Source of the DNA: Jaapia argillacea MUCL 33604
Taxonomy: Eukaryota; Basidiomycota; Agaricomycetes; Jaapiales; Jaapiaceae
DNA length: 64,000 bases
NCBI GenBank assembly: GCA_000697665.1
Contig: KL197714.1
Span: 1,369,545-1,433,544 of the forward strand
Reading direction: 5' to 3'
The notes below the pieces were generated by a model, which was not told the DNA's origin, searched no databases, and worked only from the letters and a program-made list of their open reading frames with translations. Made by a program: the position numbers and the translations under genes. This document shows, in pieces, positions 32,348 to 45,160 of this stretch (positions within the stretch are counted from its first letter, which is position 1; each line of letters opens with the position of its first letter).

Positions 32348-35061
32348 ATGCCGAAGGATCGAATCAATGCGATCTGTCTGGAGTTCGAAGACCCCACCGA
32401 CTTGGCCCAGTTTCTCTCATCGAACTTGATCGACGATGATATCGACAGCGACCACTCTGTCGTAGATCAGCCGGGTCCGGGTCGCACTGTCGACAAGCTG
32501 ATCACTAAAGCCGGTCGTAAACTGGAGGGACTCGTCAATGCAAGCGGAAAGATGGTTGATTCTAGTCGAACTACCAGTGTATCAATCTCTCATCCCTTAC
32601 AAAGCCTCGACGCTTTTCAAACTTTCGCGGCAGCCCACTCTGTCGAAATGCTGAGCGGTAGCGATGAGACTGCCTCCAACCTTATGGGTCCGGGACGGAC
32701 CCTGGGCAACTTCCTCTCCAATGCCGGACGAAGACTACAAGTAGCGCTGGGAAGTACTGCCGAGCGACTTGGAAAAGGTCCTAGTGCAGCTATGGATCGT
32801 ATCGTATCCCTTACCGACGAATTGGAGCGAGCGCGAAATAACAAGTTATACCCGGCAGGGTCATCTGAGTTACTTCGCTCGGGAATGGTTGTGAAGCTCG
32901 ACTTAGAGCGAGGACCTCGCTCGTTTATATCTCCTCCTCGAGCGTCCGACGTCCTGGTTTCTCATTTGATACGCTACTTCAGTCACGACTTATCAGAAGA
33001 TCTCACAAAAAACACCAAATTTGTCGACAGTTGCAGACGACTGGTTGCCTATCTACGGTTTGTTCCCAACTTGACCCTCGAATTGAATTTCAGGTCTGAC
33101 CCACTAACCCAGACACCCCAAACCAAACACTCAATACCTTGGTTTGTACTACATGTCGGCCATAATAACTGCCTACCCCTCCTCCCGCGCTCTCTTCCTA
33201 TCTCTAGGGGCCAAAGTCGTGTTAGACGACTTAGTCAACTTCTGCCATTTCCTCCCCCGAAGTAATAGCGACCGGAATCTCCTCCTCGCACCTTCCAGGA
33301 GGGCTCTTATCTTCCTCTCGGAAAGTGAAGTGTTAAGCGCGATCAAAGAGTTCGACGCCGTTCCAAAGGAACGCACCCGTGATACCCAAAAGTTGGCTCT
33401 GGCATTAATGCAGCATAGCACGTACGGCATCCATACCCATCCATCCCCTCGCCATCTTAACGAGTCACCAATTTCAGACAGTCGAGCGGCGGGGTTTTAG
33501 CAGCCCGTCAACTGGCAGACGCCTTACTCCGTTTCCGCTCCGCCATGCCCCTCGTCCCTCGACATATCGTAGAATCTTGGGCTCAGATGGCCATCGACCC
33601 CGAACCTGTTTCTTCGAGCACCTTTTCGACAGTCCTCCAAAGTCTCAAGATGATCTATATGACTAGGTTGGATGACGAGAAACACCAAGTCTTTTGGTCC
33701 AGTTTCGTGTTACCTATCGTGCAGGTGTTCTTTCAAACTTGGACAGGTCGGTATCTGACCTCCGTTGTTCGAATGAAGACTAACCTATATTCTTTATGTA
33801 GACGCTGAAAATTTTAACGTCCAGATACTCGCCGAACTCCTCGGCCTATTCCCACCCGATTTTGGCACGAGTAATTGGTATGCCAACCGCCTGACCCATC
33901 AAACGCGAAACGAGCTTCGACAACTCGTCAATGAACAATCGTGTCTCACGGATCCAACTATCGAGAGGTCGGGAATCTGGGCTAGTTTGGGTATTGTAGC
34001 ATCCCCTTTCCATGAGTTGTGGGGCGCATTCTGTCGGGAATGGGATTTCAATTTTTGTGAAAGAGTGAGGGTTGAGCAGTTCCCAACTCGCATCATCGCG
34101 TATCGTAAACGGAGGGCGCTTTGTCGAGCTCTGGTCGGCTTGGTGTCCAGGTGTGTTCCATTTCCGGTATTATAACCTTTGCTACTATGCTGATTGCAGG
34201 TGTTCAGAAGTGAATGTTCCCTCGAGCACGTCGTCCAAGTTGCAGATCGCGACCAGGATTGTCGGGAAGAAATTTTACGGCTCCTCAATCTTCAGAATCT
34301 CGAGGACAACGCTGTTCTATCAGAACTAATATCCACCCTCAGTCGACCTCGACCATACCAGTCCAAGTTCCTCCGGGGTGACTATCGTTACCAAGAAGAA
34401 TATTGCACGAGGATCGCGCGATGTCGCTGCGGTCCCAATTCCTTTTGGCCAGAGTTTGAAGGGTCTATTAAGGTGAGAACATCCAATATCTTTGCTGGTC
34501 TCGGAATTGTCCAAACGATGAAATCATGGAAGGCGTACGGAATTCAGAGCCGTCCATACATTCAATTCCCCGATGATGGGTTGGGCCAGTCCACAGAAGA
34601 CCATGAAGATATCCTGCTTGCGGAGGTGGCCGCCCTTCGTTGGGCTCCTGCATCTGAGTTGCCAAAACTTCCGACCCGCTACAGACCAATTATTGTGTTC
34701 GACAACAATGGCGAACAGGAATACATTGGGGGTATGTTGGCTAGGGGAGGTGAAGGGATGCGTGTTTTCTCTGTTCCTTATACCTGGGAAATGCCTGAAG
34801 CGGTTGGAGGGTGTGTGAATGGGCAGTTGCACGTTTTAGTTGGTAGCCAAGGTGATGAGCCCTCGACGGATATTTTCTGGTATAATCGGTACGTGACTAT
34901 TCGGCCTCTTGCTTCTACTTTGTGCATTATGCTTACATGATCTACCAAGATCTGCTTCGTGCCTGGTTCATGCCATCACCTCCGACAGAGCCCCAGTGCC
35001 TCCTTGGCTTCTCACCACCGACCACCAGTTGACACGAAGGACTTCGAACTTCGTTCCTTGA
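32348..35061 (+). CDS. family X protein, copy 4 (diverged)
   Basis: Start ATG of MPKDRINAICLEFEDP. The family motif occurs twice, as QPGPGRTVDKLITKAGRKLE and GPGRTLGNFLSNAGRRLQ, followed by GSTAERLGKGPSAAMDRI, which matches GSFAERLRIGPNAVMEDI in copy 1. Later exons give LLLAPSRRALIFLSESE, FHELWGAFCREWDFNF, CSLEHVVQVADRDQDCREE and GQLHVLVGSQGDEP. About seven introns of usual size. The last exon is best placed at 34950-35061 after an intron from about 34890 and is much longer than the micro-exon of copies 1-3. Single copy at this site and far more divergent, it is probably closer to the ancestral form. No known domain recognised. Confidence 0.65.
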
Positions 35062-35352
35062 CGTACCGATGAGTTTCATTGACTTATTCCTCTATCTGCA
35101 GCTGTTCGAATAAGTGTAATGGAATTTCAATCTGAGAATCGCACAATGGATGATGTATCATTTCCATGGTGGACGTGGATGTCAGAGACAGAATTTTGGC
35201 TCGTCAAAAGTGGAAATCGACAAAAGAAAGCAACAATGTGTGCGACCCATCCAGTGGTTCCATTGTGGTGTAGATGAAAACATCTAGAAATGGGAGGAAT
35301 GTGCAGATGGGAGAAGAGCTCCAGTCGGGTCAGACGAGGTGCTGTCGAAAGC
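35062..35352. other. spacer
   Basis: 291 bp between convergent genes; nothing seen. Confidence 0.35.
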
Positions 35353-36327
35353 TCAGATGTCAGGTTTCTCGATCACGGAGGTGCCGACTTCTGGGTATTC
35401 TGACCCGTCGACGACATAGGTACTGAGCGCTTCATTATATTCTCGTGTATCTTGCGTGTCGACTGTCGAGGTGCTGTACGATGGGTGGGATACCAGCTGT
35501 AGAACAGAGGTTAATACTGACCGGGAGGTAATTCGGCGATGAAGAGTACTTACGCCAGCCCGAACGGATCTGAAGTGATCTACGTGGTCTCTCAAATCAT
35601 AATCCTTCTCGTCTCTCAGATCTACGGAGCTTGAACCATGTTCCGGGAAGGAACCCTCCGGCAGTTCAATCAACTTCTCAAGGTCAGCAGCCGGAGGCGG
35701 TATGGGCGAGGGGGATGAGCGTATCGGAGAATGAGGAGTGAAACCGGGATGGTCACGATGAGGCACGCGGTGAGGCACCGCTGGGGAAGTTGACTTTGAT
35801 GATTTCAGCCCAGGAACTCTTGAAAACAGAGGGGACTCTGGTAGAGTCTGCTTCCCAGAAGCAGCCTCGACGTCCTTGGCCTTACCCTTCCCTTTGGCCT
35901 CACTACTACCCTTTGCTCCAAGGCCACTTCTGCTCCTATTCTCACGATTCTCATCCCCGGTACCATCACCGGGACCTCTCCTCGTACTCCCACTGATCCC
36001 GGCTCCACCAGTACCCTGGTACGTGAGGCTGCTTGGAGATATTGGCTCAGTGATTGAGGGCGGTAATGACACCTGGGAGCTCGACGATTGTTTCCTCAGA
36101 TCATTGGCAATCCGACCGACTGTCAAGAACAACTCATGAGTCGATAACTTACTTCGACTATCAAGAAACTTACTTCCATTCTCGACCAAAATAACAGGGT
36201 GTCTGGTGGTTAAAATCGATCCCAAGTCTTGTGGGTCCACGAAATCATCCTGAACAACACCACGTGAGTGGCCAGAAGAGACGAAAAACATCGAGACCCA
36301 CTTCGATGAACACCCACATGTCTTCAT
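35353..36327 (-). CDS. partial paralogue of a mucin-like receptor: cytoplasmic tail only
   Basis: The open frame matches the intracellular tail of the large protein at 38394-43934 in order: KGKGKAKDVE, SPLFSRV, KSSKSTSP (KSPKLTSP there), FTPHSP, and the end (RAGV, intron, LVSHPSYSTSTVDTQDTRE versus LVAHRMYSTLTFNTHDTRE). The ectodomain and membrane segment are not found upstream; instead the frame starts with an unrelated CSSKWVSMFF stretch, and an extra intron near 36170 is likely. Either a truncated duplicate or a gene whose 5' exons I could not place. The penultimate intron (35497-35553, approximate) can be read through. Confidence 0.5.
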   Translation of the reverse strand: MKTCGCSSKWVSMFFVSSGHSRGVVQDDFVDPQDLGSILTTRHPVILVENGSKFLDSRSKLSTHELFLTVGRIANDLRKQSSSSQVSLPPSITEPISPSSLTYQGTGGAGISGSTRRGPGDGTGDENRENRSRSGLGAKGSSEAKGKGKAKDVEAASGKQTLPESPLFSRVPGLKSSKSTSPAVPHRVPHRDHPGFTPHSPIRSSPSPIPPPAADLEKLIELPEGSFPEHGSSSVDLRDEKDYDLRDHVDHFRSVRAGVSTLHRRITSRSVLTSVLQLVSHPSYSTSTVDTQDTREYNEALSTYVVDGSEYPEVGTSVIEKPDI

Positions 36328-36473
36328 CGTGGGCTATGGCGAGTTCTGCGTCGCTTTCCTATCGTGGACGTGAGCTAGTGGACACCCGGACTTTGGGTGA
36401 GATGATACAAGCCGTCAAGATATAATCCAAGATTGGATCCAGCAAGCAAATGTCCTTCAATGCAGTCACGTCA

Positions 36474-37647
36474 TTATTCAATTTCAGCCCCCGGGCGAGA
36501 GATCGAACTCACCCCGCCCTCCGGAATCGTCTCTACGTCCATGTCTCCGGCAGGTACGACATGATCGGATGAGCCAGCATCTTGTCCATGACCGCTGCTG
36601 CTGCTGTTTGACCTGCCCCGGGCCCTGAACTTTCCCCATAAATGCCTCAATACGCTGGCTATTTTGGTCGAGGATGGGCCAGTCTCCTTAACCCTGAGTG
36701 CACTCTTGGCTCTGGCATAGACCTCCCAACGCTGCTTGACCCGAAATCCACGAACGAATATCGCCTGATTGTAGGTAGTTGGCTGGCTGCTCGTGAACTC
36801 TCCGGTATCGCTTGGTGGTGGTTGGAGAGGCGATGGGCCGTCGTGGGCTTGAGTTGAACAGAGTTGGGTCCATCCACTCTGATACGAAAACCTGACTGAA
36901 GCCATTCCTGACACATCAACGCCCGCACCAATGTCCCTCTTTGAGTCGGTCTGCAAAAAGGCAGCCATGGCCCACTTGCAGGTGAGGTCAACGCCCGTAG
37001 CCACAAAGAGATCTGAAGCGTTGATACCGACGCCCAATCTCCTGTTGGCGAACGCTAGCCAGGATAGGCAGTTTTCTATTGTATAATTCCGAAGGAACTC
37101 GAAGTAGTGGACCAGATCTTCGCGATAGGCCTTATCTTCTAGAATGAGTGCTGCACCTTGTTGCCTTGAACATTCGAAGGATGCTTCTGCAGTGGGCTCG
37201 ACGGTGGCAGCCATAGAGAGGGCACCTCTAGAAAGGGGGTTTTGTCGATGGATTCATTGACACTGATGACACCTACCCTGAAATGTGCATCTTTCCTCCA
37301 GAGTATGAAACTCTCCTCGAAAGTAGAACACCTGGGCCAAGGGGTTCTCTCTTGACGACCGCTCCGGATGGACATTGTCCCAGTGGGAGATTTTCGACTA
37401 CCACATCTTCGGCAGGGTCTGCAGAGGGTATCACGAGTTGTCGGAAGGGTACAGGAAGGAAGCGAGCTTGGATTTCATGACCTGCAGGAAGGAAACAGTT
37501 AAAGAGTCGATTAAAGAAGCCGTCTCGGATGAAGCCAACGTCTCCTATCCTGATCCTATCATACGCATCACCGGGGTTGGGCTCCCATAGTGCATGTCCG
37601 AGTTTTAGACTCATAAGTTGAGTAGCATAGATGATAGGAGCCGCCAT
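36474..37647 (-). CDS. protein of an Agaricomycete family of unknown function
   Basis: 374 residues; exons 37277-37647 and 36474-37227 (intron 37228-37276). The total of 1125 nt keeps the frame, which fixed the acceptor. The conserved core starts LKLGHALWEPNPGD and RIGDVGFIRDGFFNRLFN, followed after the intron by FECSRQQGAALIL, DLVHYFEFLRNYTIENCLSW and VGVDLTCKWAMAAF (here TGVDLTCKWAMAAF). From memory such proteins are common and much expanded in mushroom-forming fungi; no biochemical role is known to me. The C-terminal 60 residues are low complexity. MSLKL, 11 codons downstream, is an alternative start. Confidence 0.75.
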
Positions 37648-38393
37648 AGGTATCTAGAGGAAGGACTCACACAATGGCTACTCTTAAGCTGAGCTGGAGG
37701 CACTGTACATGTCCGCCACGGTGTAGTTGCTGTGCAGATAAGTAGGGGCAGCACCTGTGCTAGTGGGAATTGATCAACCTGTCGCCGCTGAGCCTGAGCT
37801 CAAACAGTATCGCGTTTAGAGTTGGATACCAAGTTTTCGGAGTCGGCGATTTTGGATGACTTGGGTGTGTCTTCGAAGTTCCAGCAAGAAGGCTGTCCCA
37901 ACAAATTCTGACATGGGCATCTGGAACTTCCAGCTCGTAAATCGTGTCTGATAGTTAAGCAGCACAGGTACAAGATGTGATGTACAGATGATGTTGAGCA
38001 TGAAAGCCAACAGCGATGTGATCGAAATGGTATCTAGAATTCTTCATCGTCAAGTCTAAAAATCGGAGTGAACCTGGGTCAGGAGTTGCTTGAAAATCGA
38101 CAAAGGAAAGTGACAACAATTATTAAGGAAAATGTATTACTATCATCTACAATGTGTTCCGAGGATCAGCGTGAGCTATGCCAAGAAATCGTGTGTGTAT
38201 GTGGCACGATAAATAAGTTAGGAACGAGAGTGACCCTCGTCGGCTTAAAATTGGTGAGAGGTAGAGTATATGTCGTGAGATGGATGCGAGGGTAAAGTTT
38301 TTGGTTGGAAAGCGATGCAATATCGAAAGCGTGAATGAATGACGGGAATGAATTGAACCAGAGTAAAGTCCGGGTAGTAGGTCCGAAGGGAGA
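37648..38393. other. 746 bp intergenic region
   Basis: No gene or repeat recognised. It holds the upstream flank of the gene before it and the 3' flank of the large mucin-like gene. Confidence 0.4.
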
Positions 38394-41300
38394 TCAGTCT
38401 GCATGATGGTGCGGTGTATCGGCCACCGAATCGTCAAACTCTGTCTGTTCCGGTTCTCCCAAGGAATGGGTATCCAGTGAATCGTTCTTTTCTCGTGTAT
38501 CGTGTGTGTTGAATGTCAGCGTGCTGTACATTCGGTGGGCAACGAGCTGGGGAAAAAATATCTCACGTCAGCATCGACACATGGTAAATCGGGCAGAGAA
38601 TACTTACACCGGCGCTGATGGGTCTGGCGTAGTCCACTTCGTCTCTTAAACTTGCGGCACTCGACCCTTGTACTCGCAATATACTATGCGGGAGGTTAAG
38701 TAGACTCTCCTCCTCAGCTGCCGGAGAAGGAAGCGGCGGCAAGGTTAGAAGAGGGTTGTTTCGAGGCCACTCCTCGATCTCTGCGGAAGAAGGCGAAAGA
38801 TGACCTTCCTCTCTGGCGAGAGATTGAAGTGTGGGAGAGTGATGAGGAGCGAAATTAGAATGGCCAGGACGATGCATTCCACGAGACACGGGTGGAGAAG
38901 TCAACTTTGGAGACTTCGGTCGTCGGACTCTCGAGAACAGCGGTGATGCTGGCGGTCGAGTAGGTTTCGGAAGAGCAGGTGTTACGAACTCGCGAGGAGG
39001 CTCGAAGAAAGTCGTTACGTTCGAGTACGAGCTTCGGGTGGTGCGGGTACCAGAATGTTGACCTTCTACTCCTTCGTCGGAGAACAGCTGAGAAGCTGAA
39101 GCCTTACTGCCCCGACGACGCCAGGGAACACTTTTAGAGAGGAAACCTCTGGTACTGGTCGGACTTGCGCTCCCACTTCGCTCTCCAGAAGCACCCTCGA
39201 CGTCCTTTGCCTTACCCTTACCCTTCCCCTTGGCATCACTACTTCCACCACTACCAGTACCAGTACCGTTCGCCCCACTACCACTACCGCTACCGCTCTG
39301 ACCGCTAACATTCCCGCCACTACTACTCCCATTCCCGCCACTTTCAGGTCCAGCGGCGCTTTGATACATGAAGCTAATGGGAGGAATGTTCCCACCCAAT
39401 ACTCCACTGGGACCAGCGCCTCGAGAACCATGCGACTGAGATGAAGACGCGTAGCCCCCGGCGGCACTGAGATGACCATGTCCACTACTACTTGACCGTT
39501 CCTGCGAAGAACCCGATCGTCCAACAACAACAAGTCCATGTCCAGTCGAGGAGGGTCCAGCGTGTCCGATTGAAGAACTCGTCCTCGCAAACACGTTCGG
39601 CATCAACTCGTCTCCACTTCCTCCACTTGGGATCAAGATATGCTCCTCACTCGAGACTAACCCAGTGGCATACGCATCATGCCCATGCCCGCTCACCGAC
39701 TCCGGCGCTTCATGACCATGCCAACTGGGTACCAAGCCTGGCGAGGCTGGCGCCACAGGGAGATAACTCACTCCCGCGCCAACGGGGGCACCCGCGCTCG
39801 ACCCAGGTCTTGACCCGTTACCACCATAAGCGATCCCACCTAACCAATAACCCGGATCCAACCCCGATATACTGCTCCTCCTCCTTCCGCTCCCAGTGGT
39901 CTTCGTCGGAGAAACGGGGGGACTGATTCCATAGTCTACCCCACTCTCGTGAGCACCACCGAGTCCCAATCCGGCACCTCCCATAACCTCCACAACCTGT
40001 CCAAATCCAACCCCAGAACTCGTCCGTCGATGTCTACCACGGCCATTCCCATCACTCATCAAAGCACTCGACGAGTTCCGGCCCATGGCGACTTCCTCTT
40101 CCGTGGGCAACGGAGGCAAAGGCGGTAAGGGAGGATCATGTCCACTGGCGACACCAGCACCTTCGCCGTCTCCACCTCTCATTCTGTTCGCAACTCCTCC
40201 ATATCCTCCATATCCAGGACCGAGGGAGACAGGTATCGGCAAAGCGCCCATCATCTCAGGTCCATGATCATCTTCATCTTCATCCAAAGGTCCTCGAGCG
40301 AGTGATGTCCCATCGCCAAATTCCAAAGCGGTTGCCTCCAATCGACGGCGTTTATGTCCTCTCCAAACGAATATTGCCCATGCGGTGAGAAGGCCAACAG
40401 CAAAAGTGACGCCAACCACAAGACCCGCAATCGCTCCTGCGTGATGCGACAGGCTAAAAAGAAAAGGGTGTTAGTCAAAGCACAGTTGGGAAGCAAGATA
40501 ACCTGCCGATTGCTTGCCCCGTTGGGACTGTTCGGTACCAAACTTCCACTTGGCACAACAGTCATGACGGTCGTCATACCTCCTCCGGGTATTGTAGTCG
40601 TGTACCATGTGGTAACATCGATGGTGGTGGTGTAGTATCCAGCCGTTGCTGATGATATGGTAGTCGAGAATTCCCGTGCAGAAGAAAAAGATACGGAGGA
40701 ATGAGATGTTGTCGTCGTACCAGCAGATCGGATGGTCGCTGTAGGTGTATCGCTAAAGCTAAACCAACATCAGTTGAAATGGGAGTCAAAAAAGTACACA
40801 GACGCGACGAACCTGGTTATTGAACTCTCCGCCGATGAGCTAGAACCACTCGTCGTTCCGGGTGCGCTGCCACTACTGGGGGGAGGAGCAGAGACGCTCT
40901 GAGAGTCAGTGGATGTCGATGGACCAGATGAAGAAGGAATTGAAGAGATTGAAGACACAGAAGAAGAGGAACCAGTGGAAGAAAGGCTGAACGAGGAAGT
41001 AGTGCCCGAAATAGAATTTGATATGGGACTTGAAGTGAATGAAGTGGAAGTTTCCGTTGAAGAAGGCGGAGGTAAAGAAGGACTTGACATTGAAGTGGAG
41101 GATGAATTGGATGCACGAGTTGAAGAAGAAGAGGAAGTGGGGGAGGTAGGAGGCGGGGACTGCGAAGTGGTGGGGGTGGATGAATGTGTAGAAGAGGAAG
41201 ACGTGGGAGGTGGGGAGGAAGATGTGAGAGGTGAAGGGGAAGATACGGGAGGTGAAGAGGAAGACGCGGGAGGCGAAGAAGAAGATGCGGGAGGCGAAGT

Positions 41301-43934
41301 GGTGGGGGTAAATGACTGTGTGGAAGAGGAAGAAGTGGGAGACGCGGGAGGCGAAGAGGTAGGGGTCGACGACATTGCAGAATTTGAATTCGAGGACGAG
41401 GAGGCTGAAACCGATCGCGAGCTAGGCACAGTGATCGACGCCGATTGCGACACAGACTGGCCAGCCGACACGATAACAGACGACGCGGAGTTCGTTGTTG
41501 AAGAAACAAAAGTCGGAGCAGGCGTAGTCATAGGCGTAAAAGTAGAAGTCGTAGAACTCGCATCAACCGAACCAAAAGCAAAGGAAGAAGGGAGGGAAAA
41601 CGAAGAGGAAGAGAACAAGGAGGAGGAAGAAGGTGAAACCGATGAAGCCACGAAAACAGAAGTATGAACCGAAATTGACACTGACGTAGACGTTCTTGAC
41701 AGAGACCCTGATCCAGACCCAAATCCGGACGTCGGGTCTGTCGATCCCGTAATTGATCCAATTATGGATGAAGTTGATATCCGGCCGGTTCCTGTGCCTG
41801 AAGAGGTTAAAGTTGAAGATTCCGAACATGATTGACTGCCGGCGCTAGAACATCCCCCATTGCCAGAAGACGCAGGGGCCGATGTCGGGATTGATGGGCT
41901 TGATGATGGAGATGAGTTTGGAGGAGAGCTCGGTGGAGGAGAGCTTGGTGGAGGGGTTGGTGAAGAGGGAGGAGGTGAGCTTGGAGGAGGATTTGATGAA
42001 GAGGTTGGTGGTAAAGGTGAGCTCGGTTCCGAACTAGGAGGAGGCGTTGGGGAAGAAGAGGGAGGTGGTGAACTCGGAGGGGGCGTTGGGGAGGATGATG
42101 GAGGAGAGCTTGGAGGGGGTGTAGGTGACGACGAGGGAGGAGTTGAGGTTGGAGGAGTCGTGGTAGGAGGAGTGGAGGTAGGAGGGCTTGAAGTTGGAGG
42201 GGTAGAGGTTGGTGGTGGTGAAGGAAACGGTGTCGTGGTTGGAGGCGTCGTACTCGGCGTCGTTGAAGTTGTAGTCGGAGGAGGGTTGGGAGTCGAGGTA
42301 GTTGGGGGAGGGTTCGGAGTCGAAGTCGTAGGAGGAGGGTCTGGAGTCGACGTTGTAGGAGGAGGGCCCGGAGTAGAAGTTGTAGGAGGAGGAGGGTTAG
42401 GAGTCGAGGTAGTAGGAGGAGGGTGGGGAGTCGACGTTGTAGTCGGAGGGGGATTGGGAGTAGAGGTCATAGGGGGAGGGCTGGGAGTCGAAGTCGTAGG
42501 AGGAGGGCTCGGAGTCGAGGTTGTAGGAGGAGGAGGGTTCGGAGTCGACGTCGTAGGAGGCGGGTTGGGAGTCGACGTTGTCGTAGGGGGTGGGTTCGGA
42601 GCCGACGTCGTAGGAGGAGGGTTCGGAGTCGTCGAAGGCGACACAGGAAACTCGTTACCCCGATCCGACGTCGTACTGGTCGTTGTCGTCGTCGGGGGTG
42701 GGGGTGGGGGTGGGGTAGCTGGAGTGGTCGTGGTCGTTATCTCCTGAGTCGTAGGAGGTGGAGATGAGGTTGTAGGAGGAGGTGTAGGTGGTGTTGAAGT
42801 TGTTGTAGGAGGCGGGGGTGGTGTTGAAGTCGTAGGAGGTGAGTCCGGAGTCGACGTCGTAGTAGTAGGAGGGTTCGGAGTCGTCGAAGGCGACACAGGA
42901 AACTCGTTACCCCGATCCTCCGTCGTACTCGTCGCCGTCGTCGTTGTCGTCGGGGTTGAAGTAGTCGTAGGGGGTGGAGGAGAGGTCGTTGAAGTGGTCG
43001 TAGTCGTAATCTCCTGAGTCGTAGGAGGTGAAGATGAAGTTGTAGGAGGAGGTGTAGGTGGTGTTGAAGTTGTTGTAGGAGGTGGGGGTGGTGTTGAAGT
43101 TGTAGGAGGTGGGGGTGGTGTTGAAGTCGTAGGAGGTGGGTTCGGAGTCGACGTCGTAGTAGGAGGAGGGTTGGGAGTCGAAGTCGTAGGAGGTGAGTCC
43201 GGAGTCGACGTCGTAGTAGGAGGCGGGTTGGGAGTCGAAGTCGTCGAAGGCGATACAGGAAACTCGTTACCCCGATCCGACGTCGTACTCGTCGTCGTCG
43301 TCGTTGTCGTCGGGGGAGTTGAAGTAGTCGTAGGGGGTGGAGGAGGGGTCGTTGAAGTGGTCGTAGTCGTAGTCTCATCAGTCGTAGGAGGTGAAGACGA
43401 AGTTGTAGGAGGAGGTGAAGGTGGTGTTGAAGTTGTTGTTGGAGGTGGGGGCGGAGGAGTCGAAGTTGTAGGAGGAGGTGGGGGCGTAGACGAAGTTGTA
43501 GGAGGAGGTGGGGGTGGAGAAGAACTTGTAGGAGGAGGCGGGGGCGGGCTCGAAGTTGTTGTTGGAGGCGGAGGCGGAGACGAAGTTGTCGGGGGTGGTT
43601 GAGATGTGTCCGGCGGAGGACTCGAAGTTGCACCACCAGCTTGACTAGTACCGGGAGGAGGTGTAGGTGAGTTCGTCACTTGTTCCGGTGTCGTGGTGGG
43701 TGGTGGTGGGTTCACTTGACCACCAGCCGGCGCACTGGGCGCTCCCCCTCCACCTCCCCCTCCACCACTTCCCGCACCTCCCACTCCAGTACCACCCTGC
43801 GGTACAGCGCCCACTCCACCACCCATCCCAACAGCTAACAAAACCAAAACCATCATCCTAACCGTCTCCAGCAAAGAACAAGTCTCGCTTCTCCTACTGA
43901 ACCACCCAAGAAATGCATGCATGGAAGCAAGCAA
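38394..43934 (-). CDS. giant mucin-like single-pass membrane protein
   Basis: Exon 1 40813-43934 encodes a secretion signal (MMVLVLLAVGMGGGVGAVPQ, second start at 43856), a Gly-rich patch and about 950 residues of Pro/Thr/Ser repeats (PPPTTSTP units), then Ser-rich sequence, all likely O-glycosylated. Exon 2 (40503-40758) is also Ser/Thr-rich. Exon 3 (38608-40453) has one membrane segment (AGLVVGVTFAVGLLTAWAIFVW), the stop-transfer RGHKRRR and a 600-residue cytoplasmic tail rich in Gly, Ser and Pro. The last exon is 38394-38546. The layout is that of fungal cell-surface sensors or receptors. The junction between exons 2 and 3 is off by one base with the obvious splice sites; a donor near 40600 or an indel would explain it. 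The partial relative at 35353 shares the tail. Confidence 0.75.
42240..43620. repeat. coding Pro/Thr minisatellite with higher-order units
   Basis: Tandem PPPTTSTPN-type codon repeats on the minus strand. A marker block encoding DRGNEFPVSPSTT occurs three times (near 42645, 42895 and 43255), so the array is built of larger units of about 250-360 bp. Prone to length change and assembly error. Confidence 0.85.
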
Positions 43935-45160
43935 GCGAAAGGAATAGAAGTCGAACCAGCGACAGGAGAATATAGAAGATATGAAAGCAATGTACAGACC
44001 AGCCGGTGAACACGCAGTTGTTCCAACATTCCAATCAATCGATTTTTGACAATCGTGGGAGACGAAGCCAACATAATCAAGAGTGAGGCAATTTTCAGGT
44101 ACAGGGACGCAATACCAAAGTGTTTGAAATCTGTCAGCGCCCGTTACACAGACTCAAGATCAAAACAAGGGACGTACCGACTTGGCTGGACCAACAGCCA
44201 CAATCTGACCCAAGAACGTTCCTCCTGGTGTCTACGAGGTTGAGCCTGGCGACGAGACGGTTTGATTATTTCCTCCCGACTTTCGTTTTTGAACGAGCCA
44301 TGGATTTTGGACGTGGCGTGATTCCGTCGATGGTGGAGAACGGTAGTACACGATTGCAGTTCTAGTAGTGGAGACGTGGCTGTGTAGTCTATGCATCGGC
44401 TTGGGGGATAGTTGAGTCGAGTGGGCGAACCCGGGGGCTGCGGCAACAAGCCGTGATTCACATTGTGAATACGGGGAATGTGAAGGTGATATCGTATCTC
44501 CATTAGACCCAATTGAGGCAGAATGAAATACCACCACCTCCAGGCGCGGTGAGGCGGTAGAGTGGATTGGGATGAACACGAGTCCGGATTTGACGTTTCT
44601 CCATTGGAAGTTTGGGACGAAGAGGAGGATACGAGCTCATCCGTGTTGTTGTTGGTAGGTATCAAAGGAGTGGAGATGATGATGGGATCAGAAAGAGAGT
44701 GATTCGACTGTGTATGTCGAGTTGGTGCCATGGTGATATTATTGAATTGGATATACGATCTGTCTTGGAAAAGATTCGGTCGATTGACAGGCGCTGTCAA
44801 AAGTCTAAAGTCGTGTGCGATGATGTTCGTGGTATGCTGGATGGCAAGAAAACTTGGAACGAGAAAGAGAAAGAGACGCTGTTGAAGCTACATAAGTATC
44901 GAAAAGAAGTAGGTGAGTTTAGTGCCAAAATGATTGGAGAGGGCGGTTGAACTATGAAATAAACTCTTACCGCATTGCACCACGCCTGTATGCAATTCGC
45001 TTGCACAGATCCACCACGTTTCCAGCGATTTGACTTTGGGCGGGGAGATACACAGGACCGGAGAGTCGGAGACGGAGTGAAACAACTGAACTGCTCCTCG
45101 CCGATGGGGCTTTTGGGAACTGGGTTTTTTTGAACCAGCTCCACTGCGCCGCCTTTTGCC
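43935..45160. other. intergenic region with a doubtful minus-strand frame
   Basis: A frame at 44144-44731 (from MAPTRHTQSNHSLSDP) has a Ser/Asn-rich start and a tryptophan-rich middle (HRAWRWWYF) but no homology I can see. It might be a small gene. The remainder holds the promoter of the mucin-like gene. Confidence 0.25.

Noticed and set aside
41860-42747. Long plus-strand frames rich in Gly, Val and Glu opposite the mucin-like gene
   Set aside because: They are the antisense of Pro/Thr/Ser codon repeats, which lack stops by composition. The minus strand has the signal peptide and membrane segment.
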